Assembly (NCBI GenBank): GCA_009691915.1
Contig: SIAD01000013.1
Location: 1 to 60,911, forward strand
Origin: Phycisphaerales bacterium
GTDB taxonomy: Bacteria > Planctomycetota > Phycisphaerae > Phycisphaerales > SM1A02
Reading direction: 5' to 3'
DNA: 60,911 nt
A program made the position numbers and the translations under genes. The stretch's first letter is position 1, and every line of letters starts with the position of its first letter. Under the pieces are notes generated by a model. The model was not told the DNA's origin. It made no database searches and saw only the letters and a program-made list of their open reading frames with translations. Shown in pieces: positions 35,501 through 43,744 of this stretch.

Positions 35501-36050
35501 GGTGCGTGGCGAATGTGGTGCTTCTGACACTCGTTCGTGCTGGCCACTCAGCCACCACCCACGGTGCGCCAATTCGAAGGAGACCGATGGTGGCAAGGTG
35601 GGGGGTGATCACGGAATACACAACCCACACGGCGAGTACCAACGCCAATGCGGTCGCCTCACGCTTGGCTGTGCGGGTCGTGACGAGTCCGGCGATCGCT
35701 GATGCTGACACAATCTGTGTGGCCTGAGTGGCGACTGCGCTGGCCAGCGGGTGGGTGCGCATCGATGGGTCGCTTGCGAACTCGATGCCGGAGGCGAGCC
35801 GCCCCTGTGCTGCTGGGGTCGATCGCTCAAGAGACAGGGCGAGGGCCACGGTCGTGTCGTGACGAGCGAGAGCTGGCGCGATCCACCGCCGCCAGAGCCA
35901 CGCGCAAAGCCAACACATTCCAGCAAACATCACCCAACGGATTGCTTCGGGGAACCGGATCAACCCATCCAACACGATGCAGGCTGAGAGTCCCAGAACC
36001 GCGACGCGAACAGCGACGACCACCGCCTCGACGATGCGTAACCGACGCAT
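32553..36050 (-). CDS. Large DUF4175-like membrane protein with long coiled coil
   Basis: 1165 residues. Two membrane helices (about 8-30 and 36-54) and a third (about 135-156) open the protein; then beta domains (about 170-500) with Ig-like features (EVTGVRASITPPPYAS; APEATMIEPSSDETVLPSAQIQLRAEGRDDVGLDEF); then a very long Ala/Glu/Arg-rich coiled coil (about 530-1050) and a C-terminal Gly-rich stretch with a final helix. This layout matches DUF4175/TIGR02302-type proteins of Alphaproteobacteria and planctomycetes. It probably spans the periplasm. It is coupled to the downstream gene by ATGA and lies 66 bp from the upstream vWA gene. Confidence 0.88.
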   Translation of the reverse strand: MRRLRIVEAVVVAVRVAVLGLSACIVLDGLIRFPEAIRWVMFAGMCWLCAWLWRRWIAPALARHDTTVALALSLERSTPAAQGRLASGIEFASDPSMRTHPLASAVATQATQIVSASAIAGLVTTRTAKREATALALVLAVWVVYSVITPHLATIGLLRIGAPWVVAEWPARTSVRSTTFATHHPRQTSLPLKADLYRGDPATEPVWVRLRNSKDGQTGPWEETPMIHQGETRFERLMDPTADSVEFLFLTRDMATSRQTITFVDAPEVTGVRASITPPPYASSHTPESFDLGKATHGRGRIPVPVLEGSMVELSLATSPHLGIPALGSAELSQWLEQTFAWSGTPTAAGGQPPTLTASVRDGVWIVSWVADLSRSMAIRLVDPHGVHNVDDIKVTIDVVADGAPEATMIEPSSDETVLPSAQIQLRAEGRDDVGLDEFHIEATRGSDWKKELVRVGAGGQPKVEESVELNLALAGASPGDVFEITCVASDRFSAAGVTHEPTRSSPRRIRILNQAQFDEETRNALAAIRQGAIRIDDRERALMERADAPAAQLRPQSEISERIEALRKSVGALEGRAERNHVDDDAMRSLLSAASDILDEAGARSAIARNALQEAADVQASAGDATQDMAMEAARAAQMDVRSELDDLAALLDRDKEAFAATRSLERVGDAITRADDERTRAAARTIGRARQDLTDDEAAALDRAAETTQQAAHTAQDTLEQLRDRAAEVARVDPERAAILKQAADRGEREALSPRIEQAEQATRENRLDDARQASSAAMETVKKMIKDLADDEKSKTQALKRRLAGIAEAIEALVREAESVEGLGLSLLTADGTEVAIAAPGVGTQAARVSRNASGVADEARAAGPQAQRVVRLVERGAEAEGRAAAAFLTSPAKVEPGHEALVRSTGLLREALSAAREQERRTEEIERQERQRELAEKYKTLCDRQEGVVIASIALVDAGSDRRTLVEARRLGVSEEEIRSEIGAIADGSEDVKKSPTFMEASSLAMDAAGLAATDLRGGPPTEGTIEMEREVLETLRGLASALSQASRKKDDPFSDPDSGGRGSQGAGGGGGGQEEPLIPPLAELKVLRSLQQTIYDRTKRVAAGSTPAGALEALATRQDSVARLADALRETVERQMRGRAGQDVPVIIKPDIVPDEPESP

Positions 36051-36116
36051 CCGCGTGCTGACTGCCGCAAACTCAGATGGAAGGTCTCGTTTCAGGGCAC
36101 TTTCTCGCTCGAAATC

Positions 36117-38405
36117 CTACGCCAGGCGCAGCCATCGGCGGCCTATCCATTCGGCAAGAAGGAGTGCCAACACCACGGTGAGGGCCGCAGGACTGTTCCA
36201 GATCGGGTCGATGATCGCCTGTTCCTTGGTCAGTGATCGCCTAGGAAGGAGATCGAGCAGACGGCGAAGATCTCCAGGGGCGACTACCGCGCCACCTGTT
36301 CTCAGGGCTAGTTCCGCCAGTTGTGCATGGTCCGTCTCTGGAGTGAGGAGTTCCGCGTCGCTACGAACTACCGTCACCACCTGCTCCAGCACCCCTGTCC
36401 GAGGCGAGTCGACCCTGATGCGCCAGGCGCCAGCAGCAAGGGGTGTCCACCCGTTGACCCACTGACCACCGTCGCGAATGAGTTGTGTTGTCTCGCCTGA
36501 TGCACCCTGTCCCGCATCGATCGGGTCCGCGCGTACCTCCAGCGGCGCATCACCGGCGACATCGCCAGCCTTTGTCTCCTGAACCTCGACTCGGATCATT
36601 GCGGGCACGCCGACTTCGGGCTGCCGTGGTTCCACGATGAGTTGAAATGGCTTGTCATCGCGCTGAACTGATCCGCGAGAGAGATAGCGGATGAACTGAA
36701 TCCAGAACCGCTCCTGATAGGTCTCGCCGATACCGTGCCGCCATCGCCAGGTTTCGTCTGTTCCAACATAGAGGACAACACCCGCGCCATATCTCATCGT
36801 GACCGCCAGTGGATACGCCTGTGAGCTTGAGAGTGGCCGGGCCACTGCCAAGACCTCGGACGCTGGCTTGAGTGAGTCAACCTCTATGCGCTGTGCCCAC
36901 TCAAGACCTGCGTGTCCTCCGGTCTCGGTGAGCGCATCGGGCCATCGCTCCCTCGGTGTTTCTCCGAGTTGTAGCACTCCACTGCGCTGGGCCCCCGGAG
37001 TTGGTTCGATGATCACTACCTCGTCAAACCGTTCGGGGACACCCCTTAGGGGCAACAGGTCCTCAAGCTCGGTCGAGCGCCACGACCCTGGAGTCGACCT
37101 CTCACCGGCAATCCACAGGAGCCCCGCTCCTCGATCGCTGACTGATGATGCAATGTTGGCGATCTGTGTCTGAGAAAGGCTCCCTGATGGCACATCACCA
37201 AGGATGAACAAGTCGAACTCGGCGAACTCGTCGGCGGTCTGAGGAAGTCTCTCCAGCGGCGCGTTCCCTTCCTGGGCGAAGTCGCGATCTGCAGACAGAA
37301 GCATCACAGAACTCTCCAGAGATGGCTCACGGACGAGCAGGTTCTTGAGGTAGCGGTACTCCCAGCGCGGATATCCCTCGATGTAAAGGACCCTGAGTGG
37401 ACGATCAATGAAGTCGATCTCGATCGTCTGCTCATCATTGGCCTTCACAAGATCGTCCCCTGATCCGTGGACCCTCACAATCCACCGCGTCTGGCCGGCC
37501 TCCTCGTGCGCGCCGGTAAGAACAGCCTCAGCGTGGCGAGAAGTGAATTTGTCTGGGGTCAACTCCACCGAGTCGATGATCCTCAGCGTCTCCGCATCGA
37601 CTAGTTCGATCTGCACCGGAGATCCGGGTGTACCCCCGGCACACTCGACCCGCACGACGACTGGAACTTGATCGCGCACAAAGGCTCGTTGTGGAGCGTC
37701 CGCTTCGGCGACTGAGAGGTCGGTCATCGCCACTGCGGATCCCAATGCGACGGTGAAGACTGGGATCGCGCGCGCCGAGATCGCGCGAAGTGTGTGTTGG
37801 TCCATTGGCCGTGCCGTCCTGCCGTCCGAGACGACAACGATGGCACTGGCAGGGCGTCCGGCGAGTCTTCGAAGTGCGGTCTCGATCGGGATGGTCAGGT
37901 CTGTTGACCATCCATCGGGAGGTGGTAGCTCCGACGGATTGAGGTCGAAGGCTGACGCGTGGAATCCGAGCCAGATGATCTCCTTTGACTCGTCGATGGT
38001 GCGCCAGACGGGATCCTGAAGTACCTGACGCACCACGCTGTCGCGCTCTGAGTACTCGCCCGACGCTTCCTTGGTGTCGGCGATCGTCATGCTTCTGCTC
38101 CGATCAACCAGAACCGCAACGAAGTCGGGATCGCTCTCGACGATAGGAAGGCGCAGGAGTGGACCAGCGGCCAGTGCTGCCATAAGTGTGATCAGTACAG
38201 CACGCACAACCCCGAGCGCCACGCGGGATGCACCACGACCCATCAGCGAGCGGTAACTCCACCATCCGATGGCCACCGCCGCCACCATGATCAGGAACCA
38301 CGCCCAACTAGCCATTGGGTGCTGCCATGAGAATTCGACTCCCTGCGCTCCAGATGGAATCGCCTCCAAGCCAAGGAACCATCGCGCGAATCCTGACGAT
38401 GTCAT
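36117..38405 (-). CDS. Membrane vWA protein with glutamine-amidotransferase-like domain
   Basis: 762 residues. Helices at about 32-49 and 66-84 are followed by a vWA domain with DRSRS at 101-105 (MIDAS), then beta domains and a class I glutamine amidotransferase-like region (LRVLYIEGYPRWEYRYLKNLL; FDLFILGDVPSG; AGLLWIAGE) lacking an obvious catalytic Cys-His pair. A final helix is near 738-755. Proteins of this plan occur with MoxR in planctomycetes. Its start overlaps the upstream stop (ATGA). Confidence 0.88.
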   Translation of the reverse strand: MTSSGFARWFLGLEAIPSGAQGVEFSWQHPMASWAWFLIMVAAVAIGWWSYRSLMGRGASRVALGVVRAVLITLMAALAAGPLLRLPIVESDPDFVAVLVDRSRSMTIADTKEASGEYSERDSVVRQVLQDPVWRTIDESKEIIWLGFHASAFDLNPSELPPPDGWSTDLTIPIETALRRLAGRPASAIVVVSDGRTARPMDQHTLRAISARAIPVFTVALGSAVAMTDLSVAEADAPQRAFVRDQVPVVVRVECAGGTPGSPVQIELVDAETLRIIDSVELTPDKFTSRHAEAVLTGAHEEAGQTRWIVRVHGSGDDLVKANDEQTIEIDFIDRPLRVLYIEGYPRWEYRYLKNLLVREPSLESSVMLLSADRDFAQEGNAPLERLPQTADEFAEFDLFILGDVPSGSLSQTQIANIASSVSDRGAGLLWIAGERSTPGSWRSTELEDLLPLRGVPERFDEVVIIEPTPGAQRSGVLQLGETPRERWPDALTETGGHAGLEWAQRIEVDSLKPASEVLAVARPLSSSQAYPLAVTMRYGAGVVLYVGTDETWRWRHGIGETYQERFWIQFIRYLSRGSVQRDDKPFQLIVEPRQPEVGVPAMIRVEVQETKAGDVAGDAPLEVRADPIDAGQGASGETTQLIRDGGQWVNGWTPLAAGAWRIRVDSPRTGVLEQVVTVVRSDAELLTPETDHAQLAELALRTGGAVVAPGDLRRLLDLLPRRSLTKEQAIIDPIWNSPAALTVVLALLLAEWIGRRWLRLA

Positions 38406-40573
38406 CGTGGCCTTTCTAAGGCGCGCACCACGCTCGATCCGGTTGAGGCCAGTCTTGCCACCAGTGCTTCGCCGACGAGAAGCGCGATGACCACAATGAA
38501 TGCTGCCGTCGCCAGTGATTGACCATCGAGTGCGGGGGCGATCGGTATCTGTGGACCAGATGAGACACTACGGTCCGCCACCGTTGCTGAATTCGCGAGG
38601 CTTCCGGTGGTGATGGTCACGCTGCTTCCGGGAAAATGTGCCGCGAGATCATCGTGGGGAGTTGTCTGGATGCTTGCGGCATCCACACTGATGTTGGCGA
38701 CAACCCACCCAACACCATGCCCAGCCGCGTCGCGGGCTTCATAGACCCCAGCCATCATGATCGGGTGTGCGAGCGTCCCGGTGGGGTCAAGTGACACCGA
38801 GCGCACCTCATTCACATCAACCCTGGCATCAGCCAGCGCGATGACAATGGACTCTGCGTGTTTGGGTGGGTGTTGGATCTGCTGAGCACCAACACCGATC
38901 TCTCCCCCTCGCGCAACGCTGGCGACAGCTTGCCTCACGAGTTCCTGTAACAGCGGAACCATGAGGGGCTTCGCGGGAAGGTTTGTCCATTCCAGGTCGA
39001 TCGCTGAGGCCACAAAGAGAAGTGACCCGCGCGCCTGCTCGAGTGTTGCTTCCACAATGAACGGTGACCCATCCTCGAGGCTCAACACGGGTTGTCCTCT
39101 ACCGGCGGGAATTGTGACGGCGAACCAACGCTCAACAAGTACCGGCTGAGTCAGCTCTGGCAACTCTGCGGCGATTTGGCTCAGGTGTCGTGGTGGTTGC
39201 TTCGTCAACGCTATGCCAATAGCGGTGTCTGCGGATCGTGCCTCTCGCGCAATGGTCCATCCGAGATTGAATGCGCCGACCATCCCATCCGACCAGGTTG
39301 AGTTTGATGCCTCTGACCATGGAACCACTATCACGACAAGCCCCCCATCTACCGCGCGCGCTACAACCTCCCACGCCCTGGCGTCGAGAAGATCAGGTCG
39401 CGTAATGATGGATGCGTCGAACTTGACAAGCCGTGCTGCATCAACGGTCGCTGGGTCGATGGACTCGATTTCGATGCCAACTGTGTCTGTTGGGCGCAGC
39501 GCCCGATCAATCCATGTTGACGCGACGCTGCCAAGCGATGCCGCCAAGCTCTGCTCGCGGTCGATGACGCAGACTCGAATGACCGGGGTTCCCATCACGA
39601 CCGCAAACCGAGCGTTGTCTGCCTGTTGGGCGTCCCGCTCGGTAATCGAAGCGCGCACAGGAAGATCGGCTGTTTGACTCCGGGACACTTGAACAAAGAT
39701 CTCGGTGGCTGCCTCGGACTGCCCCAGACTCCACTCAACCCGACTTGTTGTTCTTGAGTCACCAGCGGAGGTTTCGAGGAGTGTTGTTGTTGGTGGTAGC
39801 TGGCCGCCTTCACGCCTGAGTGTGATCCTCATTGGCACCAGATCTCGCGATGTGTTGGGTCCACGCGCGACCGCCTCAAGTGATGTCAGTTGCACATTCG
39901 GCGCGTCGCTTGTCTCTGGAGACGAGAGAGTGATCGTCGCCTTGCTCGCCACAGACACCAGTGTTCCTCCGTCCGCGAAAGTTCCTCGGCGGAATGCGCT
40001 GATGATGCACGGAGATCTGTCTGGTGTCATCACTGTTGCGAGTGCGGCGGGGATCATTGAGGGCTCGTGGGCGGCTGTGAGTCCGCTGACCGCCACGCGC
40101 GCAGCTCGAAGGTCGGTTGATGGTGGCCAGACCAGGGGCCGCGCACCTGCTGCCAGGACGATCCCGACCGAATCCCCGGGTTTGAGTGAGTCGATGGCTT
40201 CGAGCGCCAGGGTCTGACTTGTTTCAAACGACTCGGTGTCGTCGATGGTCGCCTGTTGGGCCACACCGTCGTCGAGAACGATCACTAGTTCGTGCTGTGT
40301 CGCGCCTCCGGGCATCGAGGCTCTCTCGTCTGATTGAAAGAGAGGTCCCGCTACCGCAAGGCCTGTGGCGGCGACAATGAGGCACCGAAGCGCAAGGAGC
40401 GCCAGGCGCTGGAGTCTCTGCCGCTGCGAGGTCCTCTTGATTGCTTCGCGGAGGAGTTCCATGGCTGCCCACTCCACCGGTCGTTGGCGCCGTCTAAAGA
40501 ACAGGTGGATTGTGATCGGCAGCGCCACCGCGAGGACTCCGGCGAGTGCTATTGTGGGAGAGGCGATGATCAT
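38402..40573 (-). CDS. BatA-like (aerotolerance regulator N-terminal) membrane protein
   Basis: 723 residues. The N-terminal BatA-type domain has a first helix and PITIHLFFRRRQRPVEWAAMELLREAIKRTSQRQRLQ, then a second helix; the middle is a degenerate vWA domain (ELVIVLDDGVAQQ, without a clean DxSxS), followed by beta domains and a C-terminal helix (about 690-712). Together with MoxR and DUF58 genes this is the Bat-type module thought to assemble or protect envelope complexes. Overlaps both neighbours by four bases. Confidence 0.9.
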   Translation of the reverse strand: MIIASPTIALAGVLAVALPITIHLFFRRRQRPVEWAAMELLREAIKRTSQRQRLQRLALLALRCLIVAATGLAVAGPLFQSDERASMPGGATQHELVIVLDDGVAQQATIDDTESFETSQTLALEAIDSLKPGDSVGIVLAAGARPLVWPPSTDLRAARVAVSGLTAAHEPSMIPAALATVMTPDRSPCIISAFRRGTFADGGTLVSVASKATITLSSPETSDAPNVQLTSLEAVARGPNTSRDLVPMRITLRREGGQLPPTTTLLETSAGDSRTTSRVEWSLGQSEAATEIFVQVSRSQTADLPVRASITERDAQQADNARFAVVMGTPVIRVCVIDREQSLAASLGSVASTWIDRALRPTDTVGIEIESIDPATVDAARLVKFDASIITRPDLLDARAWEVVARAVDGGLVVIVVPWSEASNSTWSDGMVGAFNLGWTIAREARSADTAIGIALTKQPPRHLSQIAAELPELTQPVLVERWFAVTIPAGRGQPVLSLEDGSPFIVEATLEQARGSLLFVASAIDLEWTNLPAKPLMVPLLQELVRQAVASVARGGEIGVGAQQIQHPPKHAESIVIALADARVDVNEVRSVSLDPTGTLAHPIMMAGVYEARDAAGHGVGWVVANISVDAASIQTTPHDDLAAHFPGSSVTITTGSLANSATVADRSVSSGPQIPIAPALDGQSLATAAFIVVIALLVGEALVARLASTGSSVVRALERPR

Positions 40574-41550
40574 CGAACCGATCTCCGTCGGTCGAAGGCC
40601 TCGCGGCGTGCTAGCAACGCCGCTAGTACCGGCCCCACCGACTTGTGGGTATCGAACACTGCCGAGTCGAAGGTGAACCCCCGTGCCAGTCTGTTCAGGG
40701 CCTGGAGATGTTGTTCCATGGTGGCGCGGTATGCGTCTCGTATGGTTCGTGCATCAATCGACAGAATTCCCTCCCCTTCGAGCCCCTCGAATGGGGCTTC
40801 GATGTCCATCCCAAAATCGATCTCCTCGTGGTCGAGGACCACACCAAGAATCGCGTCGTTGCCGCGGTGTCGCAGGCGGGCTAGGGCTCCGCGAATCTGA
40901 TCCAGTGGCGACAGGAAGTCCGAGAGGATCACAAAGAGTGTTCGGTCGTGGTTCTGGCTCAGTGCCTGATCGGCGACCTTGGTCCAGTTCACAACACCGC
41001 GCATCGGCTCTGTTGACAGGCAGCGAACAACTGATCGCCAGTGATCTTGGGAACTAGACCGGCGCACACCAACACGAATTCCGTCGCCGAACACTCCAAC
41101 ACCGACTCGGTCACGCTGGGATAGTGCTAGGAACGAGAGCGCCGCCGCGATTGCTGTTGCGTGGTCAAACTTGGTCCAGCGGTTCGTACCCTGTTGTGCT
41201 TTCGTCCCTCCCCATCCGGTCTTTGTCAGGAGTGTCCCGTACTGCATCGATGCCGACCCGTCGACGAGGATGGCGAGATTGAGATTCGTCTCCTGCTGGT
41301 ATTGCTTGATATAGAGCTTGTCGCTTCGCGCGAAGACCTTCCAGTCGAGGTGGCGCACGCCGTCACCAGAGGTGTACTGGCGATGGGACGCGAATTCGAC
41401 AGCTGCCCCCTGTCGTGGAGAGATGTGGTGGCCGTTCATCGCCCCCTCCGCCACCATCTTCGCCCTCAGCTCAAAGCTTGCAAGCTGCGCGAGCGTCTCG
41501 GGCGCCAGGTACTGCTCGGCGCGCAGGGGCGTGGTTGCTCCATCGCCCAT
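40570..41550 (-). CDS. DUF58 domain protein (MoxR partner)
   Basis: 326 residues, cytosolic. The DUF58 signature is EFASHRQYTSGDGVRHLDWKVFARSDKLYIKQYQQETN, followed by a vWA-like part with LAILVDGSASMQYG (MIDAS DGSAS). DUF58 proteins work with MoxR ATPases in metal insertion or assembly of membrane complexes. It follows moxR by 3 bp and overlaps the BatA-like gene. Confidence 0.93.
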   Translation of the reverse strand: MGDGATTPLRAEQYLAPETLAQLASFELRAKMVAEGAMNGHHISPRQGAAVEFASHRQYTSGDGVRHLDWKVFARSDKLYIKQYQQETNLNLAILVDGSASMQYGTLLTKTGWGGTKAQQGTNRWTKFDHATAIAAALSFLALSQRDRVGVGVFGDGIRVGVRRSSSQDHWRSVVRCLSTEPMRGVVNWTKVADQALSQNHDRTLFVILSDFLSPLDQIRGALARLRHRGNDAILGVVLDHEEIDFGMDIEAPFEGLEGEGILSIDARTIRDAYRATMEQHLQALNRLARGFTFDSAVFDTHKSVGPVLAALLARREAFDRRRSVR

Positions 41551-41553
41551 GGA

Positions 41554-42579
41554 TCATGCCGCGGCGTCGATCGAAATAGACTTGAGAAGATCGCCGACGA
41601 CCTGATCGGTGTTGATGCCATCTGCCTGTGCGTTGAAATTCAGCATTATCCGGTGGCGCATGACCGGCAGCACCACCGCGTGTAGATGATGTGGCATCAC
41701 ATGTCGTTCGCCGGCGAGCAGGGCCTTGGCCTTGGCTGCAAGCACCAGGAACTGCCCCGCCCGCGGGCCTGCGCCCCAAGAGACATAGTCGCGGATGAAC
41801 TTTGGCGAGCCGTCACTAATCCGCGTGGCCCGCACCAGACGCAGCGCGTACTGCACCATGTGATCCGCGATCGGCACATCACGCACAATCCTCTGAATCG
41901 CAAGGCACTCGGCCGCACCAATGACGGCGGTTGGTGTGCGACTCTGGGTTCCGGTTGTCCGCTTGACGATCTCCATCTCCTGGGCCTCGCTTGGGTAACT
42001 GATTCGCACCAGGAACATGAACCGATCTAGTTGCGCCTCGGGTAGCGGATATGTCCCCTCCTGTTCGATTGGGTTCTGTGTGGCAAGAACAAAGAATGGT
42101 TTTGGTAGCGCGTGCGTGTATCCCCCTGCGGTGACCTGTCCCTCTTGCATCGCCTCCAGGAGCGCTGCCTGTGTCTTCGGCGGCGTACGGTTGATCTCAT
42201 CCGCGAGGATCACATTGGAGAATATTGGTCCCTTCACAAAGTGCAGGGCGCGGTTACCGGTCTGCTTGTCTTCCTGAATCACCTCACTTCCGGTGACATC
42301 GCTCGGCATGAGATCTGGTGTGAATTGAATCCTCGAGAAGCCAAGAGAAAGTGTCTGTGCGACCGTCGAGATGATGAGTGTCTTGGCAAGCCCAGGAACG
42401 CCTTCAAGCAGTGTGTGACCCCCACAGAACATGGAGAGCAGAATCTGCTCAACCACCGCTTCCTGCCCGACAATAGTGGTGTCGAGCTCGTGGCGGATCG
42501 CCGCGGCGGCATCCTGAACCGCTGTGGCTGCAACAAGTGAATCTTTGCTGTGGAGACGGTTGATCAGTGCGCTGGACAT
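41554..42579 (-). CDS. MoxR-family AAA+ ATPase
   Basis: 341 residues. Walker A is GVPGLAKT (about 60-67), Walker B VILADEINRTPPKTQAALLEAMQE, followed by the sensor segment LATQNPIEQEGTYPLPEAQLDRF and a C-terminal lid. MoxR acts as a chaperone-like ATPase with vWA proteins. It is the first gene of an eight-gene operon ending at 29570 and is divergent from mutM across 36 bp. Confidence 0.95.
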   Translation of the reverse strand: MSSALINRLHSKDSLVAATAVQDAAAAIRHELDTTIVGQEAVVEQILLSMFCGGHTLLEGVPGLAKTLIISTVAQTLSLGFSRIQFTPDLMPSDVTGSEVIQEDKQTGNRALHFVKGPIFSNVILADEINRTPPKTQAALLEAMQEGQVTAGGYTHALPKPFFVLATQNPIEQEGTYPLPEAQLDRFMFLVRISYPSEAQEMEIVKRTTGTQSRTPTAVIGAAECLAIQRIVRDVPIADHMVQYALRLVRATRISDGSPKFIRDYVSWGAGPRAGQFLVLAAKAKALLAGERHVMPHHLHAVVLPVMRHRIMLNFNAQADGINTDQVVGDLLKSISIDAAA

Positions 42580-42601
42580 GGGGTGGGGGCCTCAAGTTGA
42601 G

Positions 42602-42607
42602 TATAAG
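42602..42607 (+). promoter_or_regulatory. -10-like element close to the mutM start
   Basis: TATAAG lies only 8 bp before the first of two ATGs (42612 and 42616) and no Shine-Dalgarno is present. If used, the transcript would begin at or next to the start codon (leaderless). No convincing -35 box is seen. Confidence 0.3.
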
Positions 42608-42615
42608 GCGCATGC

Positions 42616-43467
42616 ATGCCGGAACTCCCCGAAGTTGAGAGCATCAGGCTCGCGTTGCTGCCGCACCTTGTCGGATCCGTGATTCGACTGGTATCGCTGG
42701 CGCGGCGCGACATTGTCCGTGGGGTGGCATCACGAGATGCACTCCTTGACGGACAGAGAATCGTGTCCTTGATTCGACATGGAAAGCAGCTTGCGATCGT
42801 GTCGTCGTCTGGACGGCTCGTCATTGTCCGATTTGGAATGACCGGGCAGCTCCTGCTCGCGCGCGATGCTGCGGCCTGCCGCGGCCACGCCCATGTCCAT
42901 GTCGTATGGCGGGTCGATCGCGCGCATAAGAAGCCGCAGTTCCTGTTATTCAGGGATCCTCGACGGTTTGGGGGTTTGTACACGCTGCGAGACGCAAAGG
43001 CTCATGATCGCGAGTGGAGCACCCTGGGCCCCGATGCGATCAGCATCACTGGTAATGAGATCGTTCAGCGCACCCTGAGGTGTCGTGTCGGTGTCAAGGC
43101 TTTTCTCCTCAATCAACGACACATCGCGGGGGTTGGAAACATCTACGCCGACGAGGCTCTCTTTCGCGCCGGGATTCACCCGAGACGCCGCTGCGAGACG
43201 CTTGATCGGGCGGCATTGGTCCGACTCGCTGCAGCGATTCGTCGCGTCCTCAAAGCATCCATTGACGCGGGTGGTTCAACTCTCAGAGATCACCGACTGC
43301 CCGATGGAACCTCCGGATCTTTCGTTGATCGACACCAGGTCTACGGCCGCGCAGGTCATCCCTGCCTCGTCTGTGGGGCAACCATCCACACAGCGGTCAT
43401 CGCCGGAAGAACCACATGTTTCTGCTTGAACTGTCAGCCCAGACGCGGTTTCGGCACTGTCGTATAA
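42616..43467 (+). CDS. mutM: Formamidopyrimidine-DNA glycosylase
   Basis: 283 residues. It removes oxidised purines from DNA and nicks the backbone. The invariant start PELPEVE supplies the catalytic Pro and Glu; the lysine loop is near GKQL, and the helix-two-turn-helix HIAGVGNIYADEALF is followed by a zinc finger with CLVC and CFCLNC. The ATG at 42616 is fixed because the initiator must precede Pro. It lies beside the dnaA region and is divergent from moxR. Confidence 0.96.
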   Translation: MPELPEVESIRLALLPHLVGSVIRLVSLARRDIVRGVASRDALLDGQRIVSLIRHGKQLAIVSSSGRLVIVRFGMTGQLLLARDAAACRGHAHVHVVWRVDRAHKKPQFLLFRDPRRFGGLYTLRDAKAHDREWSTLGPDAISITGNEIVQRTLRCRVGVKAFLLNQRHIAGVGNIYADEALFRAGIHPRRRCETLDRAALVRLAAAIRRVLKASIDAGGSTLRDHRLPDGTSGSFVDRHQVYGRAGHPCLVCGATIHTAVIAGRTTCFCLNCQPRRGFGTVV

Positions 43468-43744
43468 GACTGGGCCTCACCAGACTGAAAAGTACCTAAT
43501 CATCATCGTTATGGTGTTTGTCAATTGTGGGCACCGCCATTAACACAGACACAACACACTAGCCAACAGTGACTTACAACCAACGCCAGTTTCTAGACTC
43601 CTGTCAATTGATCGTCGAAACGCGACATCGCAAGTGTGTGTTAGAAGACCAACAGATTACCAGTCAGTTGATTGGTCGCTCATACTGAGACACACAAGGC
43701 AGCGGACGGCAACAGATGACCACTTGTTCACACAACACACACCA
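43468..43744. other. Intergenic region between mutM and dnaA, candidate oriC
   Basis: A 277-bp gap that is visibly AT-richer than its surroundings and lies at the 3' side of dnaA. It has one DnaA-box-like site (TTGTTCACA, 43724-43732), a repeated CACAACACAC word (about 43550 and 43731) and several CA/TG-rich words, but no cluster of perfect TTATCCACA boxes. It also must hold the transcription ends of both convergent genes; no clear terminator hairpin was seen. Origin function is only suggested by position. Confidence 0.3.
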
